Positions 44,659-53,894 of a stretch of 64,000 bases of DNA are shown here, in pieces. The stretch is from Bacteroidota bacterium (lineage in GTDB: Bacteria; Bacteroidota; Rhodothermia; Rhodothermales; Rubricoccaceae). How positions within the stretch are numbered: position 1 is the first letter of the stretch; every line of letters begins with the position of its first letter. The DNA is taken from the NCBI GenBank assembly GCA_039821555.1, contig JBCBNX010000006.1:124001-188000 (forward strand), given 5' to 3'. Below the pieces are notes generated by a model that worked only from the letters and a program-made list of their open reading frames with translations, ran no database searches and was not told the origin of the DNA. A program made the position numbers and the translations under genes.

Positions 44659-45243
44659 CTACCATCCGGGGCGGAGAGCGGGCGAAGTCGGGCGCACGGG
44701 GACGGGCGACACAGGGACGTCGGGCGCCTCGGCGACGACGGGCTGCAGCGTCCCAAAGCGGGGCAGCACGCGCCGCGCGGTCCAGTACTTCCGGGTGTAG
44801 TACCCTTCGAGTGACGAGACGGTGACGCCCTGGCTGCTGGACGCGTGCACGAACATACCGTCGCGGAGATAGACGCCCACGTGGTTGCGGCGGCGGCCGG
44901 TCTTGAAGAAGATGAGGTCGCCGGTCTGGAACTCGCCCCAGGCGACCTCTTGACCGACAAGCACCTGGGTGTGCGTGGTGCGTGGGAGCGGTACGCTGAA
45001 CGTCTCCTGGTAGAGCGCACGAACGAACGCCGAGCAGTCGATGCCGTTGCGGGTGGTGCCGCCCCATTTATAGGGCACGCCCAGCCATCGGTCGGCGGTG
45101 GCGCGGAGGCGGACTTCCGTCTCGGCCTCTGTGTGCGGAGCCTCGGCGGTGGGGACGAGGGGCGTCAGCGGCGCATCGAGACGGGCGCTCCCTGCGCAGC
45201 CAGCCCACAGCCCAAGGGCCAGCAGCAGCGCACAGAAACGCAT
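44659..45243 (-). CDS. NlpC/P60-family peptidoglycan hydrolase lipoprotein
   Basis: 194 aa from ATG 45243. Lipoprotein signal with LWAGC (Cys16). The papain-like domain shows the catalytic Cys70 in NGIDCSAFV, the His121 in RNHVGVYL, and the polar third residue His133 in MFVHASSSQGV. Such enzymes cut D-gamma-glutamyl-meso-DAP bonds in stem peptides (Spr/MepS-like). The C-terminal 35 residues are Pro/Val-rich and disordered. It faces a 220-bp divergent gap upstream of the YtxH-like gene. Confidence 0.92.
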   Translation of the reverse strand: MRFCALLLALGLWAGCAGSARLDAPLTPLVPTAEAPHTEAETEVRLRATADRWLGVPYKWGGTTRNGIDCSAFVRALYQETFSVPLPRTTHTQVLVGQEVAWGEFQTGDLIFFKTGRRRNHVGVYLRDGMFVHASSSQGVTVSSLEGYYTRKYWTARRVLPRFGTLQPVVAEAPDVPVSPVPVRPTSPALRPGW

Positions 45244-45467
45244 CGTCCGCGAGGCGACGTGTACGCACGCCCGGTCGGCGTACAGTCGGGTCATTGGAGA
45301 TGTGAAATGAGTGAGGTGGATGCAAGATACGGCAATTCTTGTCGAAACAAGCACAGATCATACCGGGACGCGCCCAGAGCCCACTGGCTACGGAACCGCC
45401 CTGGACTGGCGCGAATTCCTGAACCCGACCATGCCGACGCTCCCTGTTCTAACCTCCACGCTGCCGC

Positions 45468-45797
45468 ATGCTCCGGTTCTCCCGCCCCACGCCCGTCCCC
45501 CGCGCCTCCCGGCTCGAACGGCTCGTGGTAGCCGGCCTCGCCTTCGCCAGCGGTCTCTGTTTTGGGATGCTGCTGGCCCCGCGCTCGGGGGCCGACACCC
45601 GTGAACGGATCGGCGAGCAAGCGCGCACTGCCTCGACGTGGCTCGAAGACCAGGCGCGTGCCGTGACCGAGCCGACCGCCGATGCGCTGCGCGAGACGAC
45701 CGAGGCCGCCCGCCGCCGCTACATCCCGCTCGCCGGGAGCGAGTGGGACCTGGTCGACGGCCGTGCCATCATGGCCGATGTCCAGCGGAGCCGCTAG
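45468..45797 (+). CDS. YtxH-like membrane-anchored small protein
   Basis: 109 aa. An N-terminal basic segment is followed by one membrane helix (about 18-38) with FGMLLAPRSGADTRERIGEQA, the hallmark of YtxH-domain proteins, and then an amphipathic, coiled-coil-prone tail. Stress-linked in some bacteria, but the molecular role is unknown. It precedes the bacilliredoxin gene by 34 bp on the same strand, so the pair is probably one stress-related unit. Confidence 0.8.
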   Translation: MLRFSRPTPVPRASRLERLVVAGLAFASGLCFGMLLAPRSGADTRERIGEQARTASTWLEDQARAVTEPTADALRETTEAARRRYIPLAGSEWDLVDGRAIMADVQRSR

Positions 45798-45831
45798 CCC
45801 CAGCTTTCCCCAACCCTGACCGATCCTACCC

Positions 45832-46374
45832 ATGCCTTACCCTGAAGCCCTCGTCGCGCCGATGCGCGCAGAACTGACCCGCCTCGGCGTCAACGAACTC
45901 CGCTCCGCCGACGAGGTGGACGCGCTCTTCGATGCGCCAGACGGCACGACCCTCGCCGTCGTCAACTCGGTGTGCGGGTGCGCCGCGGCCAACGCCCGGC
46001 CTGCCGTCGCGCTCGTGAGCCAAGCCCCGATCCCGCAGCCGGACCGCATGGTAACGGTCTTCGCCGGGCAGGACCTCGACGCCACGGCGCGCCTGCGCGA
46101 GCACCTCGCGGGCATCCCGCCGTCCTCCCCGTCGATGTTCTTGCTGGTGGACGGCGATCCCGTCTTCGCCGTCGAGCGTCGCCACATCGAAGGGCGCAGC
46201 GCCTCGGCCATCGCTCAGGACCTCGCGCAAGCCTACCAGAAGTTCTGCGGCGAGGCGGCCAGTGCTGAGGCAGCCGGTGCTGAAGGCGATGGCGCCACCG
46301 AGCGCCCCGAGGTCAACGAGGCCCCGAACCAGCGCGGCGACCTACCCTCGACGTTTAAGTCGATTCTGTCCTAG
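45832..46374 (+). CDS. BrxA/BrxB-type bacilliredoxin
   Basis: 180 aa. The family signature VNSVCGCAAANARPAV holds the CGC redox motif (Cys48, Cys50). The thioredoxin-like fold has FAGQDLDATARLREHL and PSSPSMFLLVDGDPVFAVERRHIEGR after it. Bacilliredoxins remove bacillithiol from modified proteins; YphP/YqiW homologues in Bacteroidota suggest bacillithiol use there. The last 35 residues are acidic and disordered, an extension beyond the usual 145 residues. An intrinsic terminator follows directly. Confidence 0.93.
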   Translation: MPYPEALVAPMRAELTRLGVNELRSADEVDALFDAPDGTTLAVVNSVCGCAAANARPAVALVSQAPIPQPDRMVTVFAGQDLDATARLREHLAGIPPSSPSMFLLVDGDPVFAVERRHIEGRSASAIAQDLAQAYQKFCGEAASAEAAGAEGDGATERPEVNEAPNQRGDLPSTFKSILS

Positions 46375-46404
46375 CGGTCGCTTCCGTAGCGACTCCGCTC
46401 CGAC

Positions 46405-47973
46405 TCAAGAAGGAGGGTGCTCGTCCGAGTGCTCTCCTTTTTTGTGGGCCAGCTGCTCGCTACGAGGTGTCCGGGCACTCCGAAGCGCTCGTCTGCCCAG
46501 TGCCAGTGTGACGAGGCCTCCCAAGACCGTGGCCGTAAATGTCCAGGCCAGTCCAAGCGCGCTCCACTCGACGACCGCGACGAGCGCTACGAGAGGAATA
46601 GCGCGAACGAGCGCGGCGCCAGCGTCCGTGAGGACGCCGCGATAGGGGACGCGGGCCAGGTGCAGCATCCAGGCGAGGTGCGCCACCCGTAGCACCGCGC
46701 CGAACACGCCCGCGACGAGCACCGTGCCCACAGCATCGAGCGAGAGGCTAGCGGTCGTAATCGCCCCCGTCAGCACCACGAACATCACGATGCTGAAGCC
46801 GAGGTCGGCACGCTGACGTTCGAGGACATCGAACAGGGCCGTCATGGGCGCGGCGATGGCGGCGAGCAGCACCCACGGCGCGGTGAGTTGGGCGTAGCGC
46901 CCGGCCTCCGCCCACACATCGCCGAAGACGAACGCGAATAGCGACGGCCCAGCGACCAACACCGCGAGGCTCGGGAAGAGCGTCACGGCCCACATCCCGC
47001 GCAGCACCGTCCGCGTCAGCGACGGCAGCGTCCCGGCCCGGTGCGCATCGGCGGCGCGCACGAAGAACACCTCGCCCACAGCGCCTGTGACGAGGCCGAG
47101 TGGCAAGGCCAGCGCGCCGAAGGCCACACCGAACTGACCGACGACGGCGCTGCCAAAGAACACCGCGAGCAGCAAGACCGGCGCGCGTGTGGCCGCCACG
47201 TTGAGCAAGGCCGCCGGTGCTGAGAAGCGAGGGAAGCGCTGGTAGCGCCCGGCGAGGCGCACGACGCCCGCTCTCGACACGGCACCGAAGCGGGCACGGT
47301 CGCGCGTGAGCAGCCAGACGCCGCCGACGAGCGCGCCGACGAGAAAGCCAACCACCACGCCGCCCACGAGGCCCAGCGCAGCAAGCCTGGAGCCCGCGCC
47401 CCCGGCGATGACACCCGCAGCGAGAGCGATCCCGACGCCTAGCTGGACGGCCAGCGTCGTGCCGCTCTGAACGACCCGCAGGGTGGAGACGAGGCGGAAC
47501 CGGTCGAAGCGGCTATGCCAGACGGTCAGCGTCTGCACGGCCTCCGCGGCGAGGAGCGCTACAGGAAACAGCACCAAGGCCATGCGCGCGACGGGGTCAG
47601 CGAGCACGGTCGGAGCGAGACCCGCCGGAACGAGCGGCACGAGCGCACTCAGTAGCGAAACCGCCGTCGCGCAGCCGAGCGCGAGCACGAACAGGCCCGC
47701 AGCGCGGTCGTCGGAGCGAGGCAGGAGGAGCGTCGAGCGGTAGCCGCCCGAGGCGACCGTCGCCCCAAGCGAGACGAGCGTGGTGAAGACCGTCAGCACG
47801 CCGAAGTCGTCGGGTGTGTAGAGCCGCGTCAGGACCGGCCGGGCGGCGAACACGAGCGCCTGCGCTGCTGCCGTCCCGCCGACGAGCGTGAGGATCGGGG
47901 CGAGCAGCGAGGACCGTGCCCATGCCGTTCGCGAGCGTGCGCGCCACCCTCCGGGCTGGTCCGATTCCGTCAC
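46405..47973 (-). CDS. Polysaccharide flippase (MATE/Wzx-like)
   Basis: 522 aa with about twelve hydrophobic helices and the family opening SSLLAPILTLVGGTAAAQALVFAARPVLTRLYTPDDFGVLTVF, typical of RfbX/Wzx-type oligosaccharide flippases. It should move lipid-linked glycans across the inner membrane. The start is GTG at 47973, overlapping the stop of the FemAB-like gene by 4 bp (GTGA), so the two are coupled. Its final codons coincide with the terminator of the opposing bacilliredoxin gene. No glycosyltransferases are seen near, so the glycan is unknown. Confidence 0.88.
   Translation of the reverse strand: MTESDQPGGWRARSRTAWARSSLLAPILTLVGGTAAAQALVFAARPVLTRLYTPDDFGVLTVFTTLVSLGATVASGGYRSTLLLPRSDDRAAGLFVLALGCATAVSLLSALVPLVPAGLAPTVLADPVARMALVLFPVALLAAEAVQTLTVWHSRFDRFRLVSTLRVVQSGTTLAVQLGVGIALAAGVIAGGAGSRLAALGLVGGVVVGFLVGALVGGVWLLTRDRARFGAVSRAGVVRLAGRYQRFPRFSAPAALLNVAATRAPVLLLAVFFGSAVVGQFGVAFGALALPLGLVTGAVGEVFFVRAADAHRAGTLPSLTRTVLRGMWAVTLFPSLAVLVAGPSLFAFVFGDVWAEAGRYAQLTAPWVLLAAIAAPMTALFDVLERQRADLGFSIVMFVVLTGAITTASLSLDAVGTVLVAGVFGAVLRVAHLAWMLHLARVPYRGVLTDAGAALVRAIPLVALVAVVEWSALGLAWTFTATVLGGLVTLALGRRALRSARTPRSEQLAHKKGEHSDEHPPS
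46410..46443 (+). terminator. Intrinsic terminator of the bacilliredoxin gene
   Basis: An AAGGAG/CTCCTT outer stem (46410-46415, 46434-46439) with an inner wobble-paired extension to an 11-bp helix is followed by a T run ending at 46443. It lies entirely inside the last codons of the convergent flippase gene, whose stop is at 46405. Confidence 0.88.
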
Positions 47974-48977
47974 CGGAGCGCTCGGAGGAGACGTAGCGCC
48001 CGCGACGGTGCCACCTCGACGCGCGCCGAGGCGACCAGCGGGAAGCCCAGCCGCCGCTTGAAGGACGAGACCGTCTGCAGATTGCCACCGACGAGGTCGA
48101 TGGTCGGGATACCGTCGTCGGCGAGGGCGTCGGCGGTCGCGGCCATGAGCATGAGCATCCCCGCGCCAGGGTCTGCGCTGCCGGCCCAGAAGTAGCCTGC
48201 GAGGTCGTCGACCGTCGTGGCAACCGCGCCGACCGGCGTGCCATCGCGCTTCGCAGCGACCAGAATGCGGCCTAGTCCGCTCGCAACGTGGGCGCGGACA
48301 AGCTGTTCGAGGGGATCCTCCGCGAACCCGAACTCGCGCCCTTGCCTGCGAAACGGCCGCGTCACGAAGTCGGCAACGAGCGCGGTGGCGCTGTCATCGC
48401 GCTGGAGCACGAGGCCATTCGGGCGCGGCGAGCCATCGGTGCGGGTGGCGCGGTTCTCCCGGACCATCTTGCGCACGTAGGGCGGGACCGTGCCGCCCCA
48501 GTCCGAGGCGCCCGCGTAGGTGTGGCGTGGGGTCACGTCCCACCCAGCCCAGGCAAACGGTCGCGTGTCCGCAAACGCAGGGGGCAGGTGCAGTTCGACG
48601 AAGTCGGCGCGGTCACCGAGCGCCTCAATCCAACACGTGAGCGCGCCCTCAGGCGTACCTAGCGGGTTCGACCCCGACAGCGTATCGCTGAGCGAGGTGG
48701 CGCACACAGGGCCGCCGTAGGGCGTCAGCGGCGGTACGACCGCGAGGCGAAACGGCCCCCGCTGCTTCCAGAACACCACACCGGCAACGCGTGGGTCCTC
48801 ACCTGGGATACCGACGCTGAGGAGTTCCCCGGTCAGCCCAAAGGCCGCGCAGGCTGCATCGGCATGCACGAGCGTGTGGAACGGCGTTCGCTGCGGACTC
48901 GCACCGAGCAGCGCCGCATACGCCGCCCGCGCCGAGGCGTTGTCCAGCGAATGCCACGTGGCGCGAAGCTCGCTCAT
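47970..48977 (-). CDS. FemAB/GNAT-like acyltransferase
   Basis: 335 aa. The layout is two GNAT-like halves as in FemAB and peptidoglycan-bridge aminoacyltransferases: N-terminal SPQRTPFHTLVHADAACAAFGL, middle RKMVRENRATR, and C-terminal LGRILVAAKRDGTPVGAVATTVDDLAGYFWAGSADPGAGMLMLMAA followed by IDLVGGNLQTVSSFKRRLGF. Proteins of this group in exopolysaccharide loci often modify sugars or lipids rather than peptidoglycan. The stop overlaps the flippase start by 4 bp, supporting a surface-glycan role. Confidence 0.82.
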   Translation of the reverse strand: MSELRATWHSLDNASARAAYAALLGASPQRTPFHTLVHADAACAAFGLTGELLSVGIPGEDPRVAGVVFWKQRGPFRLAVVPPLTPYGGPVCATSLSDTLSGSNPLGTPEGALTCWIEALGDRADFVELHLPPAFADTRPFAWAGWDVTPRHTYAGASDWGGTVPPYVRKMVRENRATRTDGSPRPNGLVLQRDDSATALVADFVTRPFRRQGREFGFAEDPLEQLVRAHVASGLGRILVAAKRDGTPVGAVATTVDDLAGYFWAGSADPGAGMLMLMAATADALADDGIPTIDLVGGNLQTVSSFKRRLGFPLVASARVEVAPSRALRLLRALR

Positions 48978-49105
48978 GCTGGAAAAAAGAAGCAGCGAGG
49001 GGGTCGCTTTACCTTTGAGGTGCAGACAGGCTCAGTCCGATGCGCAACAAGGAACGCGCAACACCTGCTGAGACGCTGAGCCTGCCAGACTGGACCGGGA
49101 AACGG

Positions 49106-50527
49106 CTAGAGGATATACTGGCTCAGGTCGCGGTCCTCGACGATGTCGTGTAGGCGCTCGCGCACGAACGCGCCATCGATCTCGACGGTATCGCCCTCGA
49201 CGCCCTCGGGCATCTCGAAGAGCAACGCTTCCAGGAGCGTCGTCAGGACCGTGTGCAGCCGTCGCGCGCCGATGTTCTCGACCTCCTCGTTGACGCGCGC
49301 CGCTGTTTTGGCAACCTCGCGGACGGCGGCGTCGGTGAAGGTGAGCGTCACGCCGTCCGAGGCGAAGAGCGCCTGGTACTGCTTCGTGAGCGCGTTCTTC
49401 GGCGCCGTCAAGATCTGCACGAACTCGTCCTCGCCGAGCGTGCTCAGCTCCACGCGAATCGGGAAGCGGCCCTGCAACTCCGGGATGAGGTCGCTCGGCT
49501 TCGAGACGTGGAAGGCGCCCGAGGCGATGAACAGGATGTGGTCGGTCTTGACAATACCGTGTTTGGTAGTCACGGTTGAGCCCTCGACGATGGGCAGCAT
49601 GTCGCGCTGGACGCCTTCGCGGCTCACGTCAGGGCCGCTGCCGCCACCCGTGCCTGAGCCGCGCCCCGCCACCTTGTCGATCTCGTCAATGAAGACAATG
49701 CCCGACTGCTGGACGCGCTCAATAGCCTCGGCCGTCGCCGACTCGTGGTCGATGAGCTTCTGCGCCTCCTCCTGAATCAGGATCTCGCGGGCCTCCTCAA
49801 TCTTGACACGCCGCTTCTTGCGTTGCTTGCCGCCGAGGTTGCCAAACATCTCCTGCAGGTTGATGCCCATCTCTTCCAGCCCCATCGGGCCAAACATCTG
49901 GAGGGTGGGGTTGTTGGTCGCGGTCACCTCGATCTCGACTTCCCGTTCGTCGAGTTCGCCGGCACGGAGCATGTCGCGGAACCGGGCCCGGGTGCGCTCT
50001 CGGAGCTCGGCCTCGCTTTTGGGTTCGCTGTCGTCTTGCTCTTCCTCCTGGGGCGTGAACACGAAGCCGGGGCCCTGGATAGCAGGGCGGTTCGACTTCT
50101 TCGCGTTGGCGGGCGGGATGAGCAGGTCGAGGATGCGCTCCTCGGCGCGGGCGCGGGCGGGCTCCTGCACGCGCTCGGCCTGCTCGGCCTTGACCATATT
50201 CACGGCGAGGTCCGCGAGGTCGCGCACCATGCTCTCCACGTCGCGGCCGACGTAGCCAACCTCGGTGAACTTCGTGGCCTCCACCTTGATGAACGGGGCC
50301 CCGGCGAGGCGGGCCAAGCGGCGGGCGATCTCCGTCTTGCCCACGCCCGTCGGGCCGATCATGATGATGTTGTTGGGCATGATCTCGTCGCGCATCTCGG
50401 GCGGCGCGTTGAGCCGCCGCCAGCGGTTGCGCAGCGCGATGGCGACCGATTTTTTCGCCTCGGTCTGCCCGACGATGTACTTGTCGAGTTCCGCGACGAT
50501 CTGCCGCGGGGTGAGTTCTTCTGTCAT
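49106..50527 (-). CDS. hslU: HslUV protease ATPase subunit
   Basis: 473 aa. AAA+ unfoldase with Walker [10 protein letters not shown], Walker [11 protein letters not shown], the [14 protein letters not shown] pore/GYVG loop, and the I-domain (about 110-240) with acidic and Gly-rich segments. The C-terminus ends in DLSQYIL, which inserts into HslV. The start at 50527 gives [21 protein letters not shown]. It is last in the order hslV, NYN gene, hslU on the minus strand, 51 bp after the NYN stop. Confidence 0.97.
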   Translation of the reverse strand: MTEELTPRQIVAELDKYIVGQTEAKKSVAIALRNRWRRLNAPPEMRDEIMPNNIIMIGPTGVGKTEIARRLARLAGAPFIKVEATKFTEVGYVGRDVESMVRDLADLAVNMVKAEQAERVQEPARARAEERILDLLIPPANAKKSNRPAIQGPGFVFTPQEEEQDDSEPKSEAELRERTRARFRDMLRAGELDEREVEIEVTATNNPTLQMFGPMGLEEMGINLQEMFGNLGGKQRKKRRVKIEEAREILIQEEAQKLIDHESATAEAIERVQQSGIVFIDEIDKVAGRGSGTGGGSGPDVSREGVQRDMLPIVEGSTVTTKHGIVKTDHILFIASGAFHVSKPSDLIPELQGRFPIRVELSTLGEDEFVQILTAPKNALTKQYQALFASDGVTLTFTDAAVREVAKTAARVNEEVENIGARRLHTVLTTLLEALLFEMPEGVEGDTVEIDGAFVRERLHDIVEDRDLSQYIL

Positions 50528-50578
50528 GGGAATGCTGTGCGTCGGTGGACGATGGAGACGGAGCGGCGCTGGGCGCAC

Positions 50579-51517
50579 CTACTCGTCGTCGTCGAGCGAG
50601 CCTGTGGCTTCCAGGGTTGGCGCGGCGGCGCCAGCCGTGCCACCGCGCTCGGCATACTCGGCGCGCACTTCCAGCACGGCCGGGTGCTCGTCGTTGACGA
50701 TGAGCACGGTGTAGTCATAGGGCATCCCGCGGCGGCGCTCTAGGCGAACGGCCCCGCACTCTTCGAGGTCGCCGATGAGCGACTTCGGGTCGTGGTCGTC
50801 CATCTCGCCGAGCTCCTCCGAGAGGCGGCGCAGCAGCGGCGTGAGGTAGATCTCGTCGTACTGTCCGAAGAACTCCTCGATGATTTCCAGGGCGTCGTAG
50901 TCGCGCTCGTTGGGCGGGTCGGTGATCTCCGCAAAGTCGGTGATGGTACCCGCGGGCGCCGCCGTCTGGTTCTCCTCCTCCAGGAGGTCGACGGTGTCCT
51001 CGCTCAGGAGCGACTCGGCGAAGACATAGGTGCCCATGCCGGTCTGTTCGAGGAGGCGCGCCGAGAGGTGCTCGCGGAAGGCGATCACGCGCACACGGCG
51101 GCCGCGCGCCTTGAGCGCCTGCACGACGGGGACGTAGTCGCGGTCGCCCGAGACGAGCACGAACGGGTCGATGTCGTCGAAGCGCTCCGAGTAGCGGATC
51201 GCGTCGATGGCCATCTGCAGGTCCGTCGTGTTGCGGTGCATCGTCGAGGGGACGAACTGCGGCTGGATGCCGTTGAGGTAGAGCGCCCGCTGGACGTGGC
51301 GCACGTGCTCGTCGATGCCCGCGAAGTCGGCGTAGGCGAACCCGCGCCCAACGTGAATGCCCTCGCCGTCGAGGTGGCGTCGCAGCCCCTCGATGAGCTC
51401 GATGGTGACGTCGCTCGGCGAGCCGGGGTGCATAAGGCGGTTCTTGAGGTAGTAGTAGAGGTTTTGGTAATCGATCAGGACGGCTGCGGCCTGAGGATGA
51501 CTAGGAGACGTGGTCAT
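50579..51517 (-). CDS. NYN/LabA-type domain protein between hslV and hslU
   Basis: 312 aa, cytoplasmic. Residues 10-170 form a PIN-like NYN domain with AAAVLIDYQNLYYYL (Asp16, Asn19), TTDLQMAIDAIRY, and PFVLVSGDRDYVPVVQALKARGRRVRVI. These Asp residues bind metal in NYN RNases. Residues 205-290 form a winged-helix-like domain (DALEIIEEFFGQYDEIYLTPLLRRLSEEL ... LIGDLEECGAVRLERR), similar to OST-HTH modules that bind RNA. It is 81 bp after hslV and 51 bp before hslU on the same strand. Probably a metal-dependent RNase co-expressed with the protease; partner RNA unknown. Confidence 0.85.
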   Translation of the reverse strand: MTTSPSHPQAAAVLIDYQNLYYYLKNRLMHPGSPSDVTIELIEGLRRHLDGEGIHVGRGFAYADFAGIDEHVRHVQRALYLNGIQPQFVPSTMHRNTTDLQMAIDAIRYSERFDDIDPFVLVSGDRDYVPVVQALKARGRRVRVIAFREHLSARLLEQTGMGTYVFAESLLSEDTVDLLEEENQTAAPAGTITDFAEITDPPNERDYDALEIIEEFFGQYDEIYLTPLLRRLSEELGEMDDHDPKSLIGDLEECGAVRLERRRGMPYDYTVLIVNDEHPAVLEVRAEYAERGGTAGAAAPTLEATGSLDDDE

Positions 51518-51598
51518 AGCTGGATGCCTGTGTGCAGAGTCAGGAGTAAAGCGTGAAGAGGACTGGAGTGAGGCGCTGGACGAAGTCGCTGACAGCCG

Positions 51599-52192
51599 TC
51601 ATTCGGCGTCGAGTTCGAGGATGGTGAGGCGGTCGTTGGTGTAGATGCAGATGTCGGCGGCGATGCGGAGGCCTTCGTCCACAACCTCGCGCGCGGTGAG
51701 GCCGTCGGCGTGCTTCATCATCGCGCGGGCGGCGGCGAGCGCGTAGGGCGCGCCGGAGCCGATGGCGAGGATGTCGTCGTCGGGCTCGATCACGTCGCCG
51801 GTGCCGGAGATGAGGAGCAGGCGGTCGGGGGCCGCCACGGCGAGGAGCGCTTCGAGGCGGCGGAGGTAGCGGTCGGTGCGCCAGTCCTTGGCGAGCTCGA
51901 CGGCCGAGCGCGCGACGTTGCCACCGTGCTGCTGCAGCTTTGCCTCGAACCGCTCGAAGAGGGTAAAGGCGTCGGCCGTGGCCCCGGCGAAGCCTGCCAG
52001 GATCTTGCCGCCATGGAGCGGGCGCACCTTCTGCGCCGTGTGCTTGAGGACGGTGTCCTTCATCGTGGCCTGCCCGTCGGACCCGAGCGCGACCTTGTCG
52101 CCGACCCGGACGCCGAGGACGGTTGTAGCGTGTATCGTCGGCGCGCCGACAAGCGGGCTGTGCCCGGAAGCCGGGCCGTAGAGATGCGTCAT
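51599..52192 (-). CDS. hslV: HslUV protease proteolytic subunit
   Basis: 197 aa. The mature N-terminus starts at Thr23 in [10 protein letters not shown], so about 22 residues of propeptide ([20 protein letters not shown]) must be removed to free the catalytic Thr. Most HslV proteins have only Met or a few residues there. Downstream blocks [47 protein letters not shown] and [16 protein letters not shown] are standard. No in-frame ATG, GTG or TTG lies closer to Thr23. It heads the hslV-NYN-hslU set. Confidence 0.95.
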   Translation of the reverse strand: MTHLYGPASGHSPLVGAPTIHATTVLGVRVGDKVALGSDGQATMKDTVLKHTAQKVRPLHGGKILAGFAGATADAFTLFERFEAKLQQHGGNVARSAVELAKDWRTDRYLRRLEALLAVAAPDRLLLISGTGDVIEPDDDILAIGSGAPYALAAARAMMKHADGLTAREVVDEGLRIAADICIYTNDRLTILELDAE

Positions 52193-52341
52193 GCGAAAAC
52201 GAGTGGAGGAAGCGCCACCGTGCGTTCCGAGGACCCGTAGGACGTCGTCAAACCAGGGGCGGCATCAACGGCCGCTGTGGAGAAGGACTGCACTAGAAAT
52301 CATCGGAGCGCCCGCGAATATTGGCGGCGCGATCATGCCCC

Positions 52342-53883
52342 TTATCGAGGCCAGCTTGCTAGAAGTTCCACGATGGCGTCCTGCGTGGCGTTCACCTGGC
52401 GCGTGCGGACGCTGTAGTGGTTGGCGAGGAGCGCGAAGCCGAGCCGCGAGCCGCCCGCCGTGGTGACGACGCCCACGAGCGCCCGCGCGCCGGTGATGAA
52501 GCCCGTTTTTGCACGGACGTTGCCCCCCGCGCGTCCCGTCTGGAAGCGCCGCGCGATCGTGCCGTCCCGCCCGCCGACCGGCATCGAGTCGAAGAACGCC
52601 GCGCGCACGGCGGGCTCGGGATGGCGGTCCATGTAGGTGAGCAGCGCCGTGAAGTCTGCCGGGCGCACGAGGTTCTGGTAGGACAGCCCCGAGCCGTCCC
52701 GTACCCGCACGCGGCTCGTGTCGACGCCCGCGCGGCCGAGGAACGCCCGCGTGGCGAGCGCGCCTGCCCGGAAGCTGCCTACTTCGGGTGCATCGTCCTC
52801 CTGGGCCTCCGACAGGGCTGGGTAGATCTGCGCGCCGAGCGTCTTGAAGAGGTGCTCGGCCGCCAGGTTGTTGCTGCGCACGTTCACGTCGCGCGCGATC
52901 TCGGCCAGCGTCGGCGACGCATGCGACGCGAGCGTCGCCATCTGGGCGTAGTCGAACGTCGCATCGGAGAGCGCGTCCGCGTCGAAGGCCTGGCCGTCTA
53001 CCTCAATGCCTTGCGTTTCGAGTGTTTCGAGGAGCACCTGTGCGAAGTAAGCCGTCGGGTTGTGCACGGCGATGGCCTCGAAATCTTGGCGGCCTGCAGC
53101 AACTGTGCTCGATACGGTGATCGTGTTGCCGGAGAGGTCGCGCGCGTAGCCTTCGTCGTAGGGCGTCCCGGCGACGGCCGTCTGGCTCGTGTTCTCGACG
53201 CGCACGTAGGGCGTCATGGCAGGCTCCCAGGTGATCCGCGTCGGCTGGCCCGGCGTCGTAGCCTCCACGAGCAACTCGACAGTGCCCTCGTTGTAACTCA
53301 GGCCCGCGATCTCGGCGGCGTAGTAGAACGGCAGGTCGTCCCAGGACCAGGCCGGGCCGAGCGCCGTCTCGTCGAACACGTCGTCGTCGCCCAGGATATC
53401 GCCGGTGATGCGGGTGATACCGCGCGCCCGGAGCGCGTCTGCCCAGGCGCGGAAGGTGAGCGTCTTGTCGCCCTCGGTGTAGCGCCCGCCGATCGTCGGG
53501 TCGCCCACGCCGCGCACGACGAGATTGCCAACCAGCGTGCTACCCTCGATCCGCCCATCGAGGTAGAGCGGCGTCACGTAGCGGAACGTGGGCCCGAGTA
53601 GGTCGAGCGCGGCGGCAGTCGTGAGCAGCTTCTGCGTGGATGCCGGGATGAAGAGCTTGCTCTCGTCGCGGCGGTAGAGCGTCTGGCCGGATTCCAGGTT
53701 GACGACCTGCACGCCCCAGTGCGCGTCCTCGTAGGCAGGCACGTCCAGCAGCGCGTCGATCTGCGCGGTCAGGTTGGGCTGGGCCGCTGCGACCGGAGTT
53801 AGGGAATAAGGAATAGGGGATAGGGTGAGCAGAAACCAGGCAGCAGCACAGCATCTATACACGGCTCCAACTTCTAACTTCAT
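52342..53883 (-). CDS. dacB: D-alanyl-D-alanine carboxypeptidase/endopeptidase (PBP4, S13)
   Basis: 513 aa. Signal peptide ending VAAAQ (residue 35). Active-site motifs: SxxK at Ser82-T-Q-Lys85 (FIPASTQKLL), SxN in VRSNNLAAEHLF, and KTG in RAKTGFITGARALVG. The insert domains between SxxK and SxN are typical of class C PBP4. It trims peptidoglycan cross-links in the periplasm. Part of the signal-peptide coding region (53795-53822) is a 7-nt-phased repeat. The gene sits downstream of mreC in the same direction. Confidence 0.95.
   Translation of the reverse strand: MKLEVGAVYRCCAAAWFLLTLSPIPYSLTPVAAAQPNLTAQIDALLDVPAYEDAHWGVQVVNLESGQTLYRRDESKLFIPASTQKLLTTAAALDLLGPTFRYVTPLYLDGRIEGSTLVGNLVVRGVGDPTIGGRYTEGDKTLTFRAWADALRARGITRITGDILGDDDVFDETALGPAWSWDDLPFYYAAEIAGLSYNEGTVELLVEATTPGQPTRITWEPAMTPYVRVENTSQTAVAGTPYDEGYARDLSGNTITVSSTVAAGRQDFEAIAVHNPTAYFAQVLLETLETQGIEVDGQAFDADALSDATFDYAQMATLASHASPTLAEIARDVNVRSNNLAAEHLFKTLGAQIYPALSEAQEDDAPEVGSFRAGALATRAFLGRAGVDTSRVRVRDGSGLSYQNLVRPADFTALLTYMDRHPEPAVRAAFFDSMPVGGRDGTIARRFQTGRAGGNVRAKTGFITGARALVGVVTTAGGSRLGFALLANHYSVRTRQVNATQDAIVELLASWPR
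53795..53822. repeat. 7-nt-phased array inside the dacB signal-peptide region
   Basis: On the plus strand four consecutive heptamers read GGAGTTA, GGGAATA, AGGAATA and GGGGATA. They encode the SPIPYSLTP part of the dacB signal peptide, so the array has spread into coding sequence. Confidence 0.7.
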
Positions 53884-53894
53884 ACTACAAACCT

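Noticed and set aside
45338..45351. CTTGT-CGAA-ACAAG inverted repeat in the divergent gap before the YtxH-like gene
   Set aside because: Five-bp arms are too short to claim an operator without a second copy.
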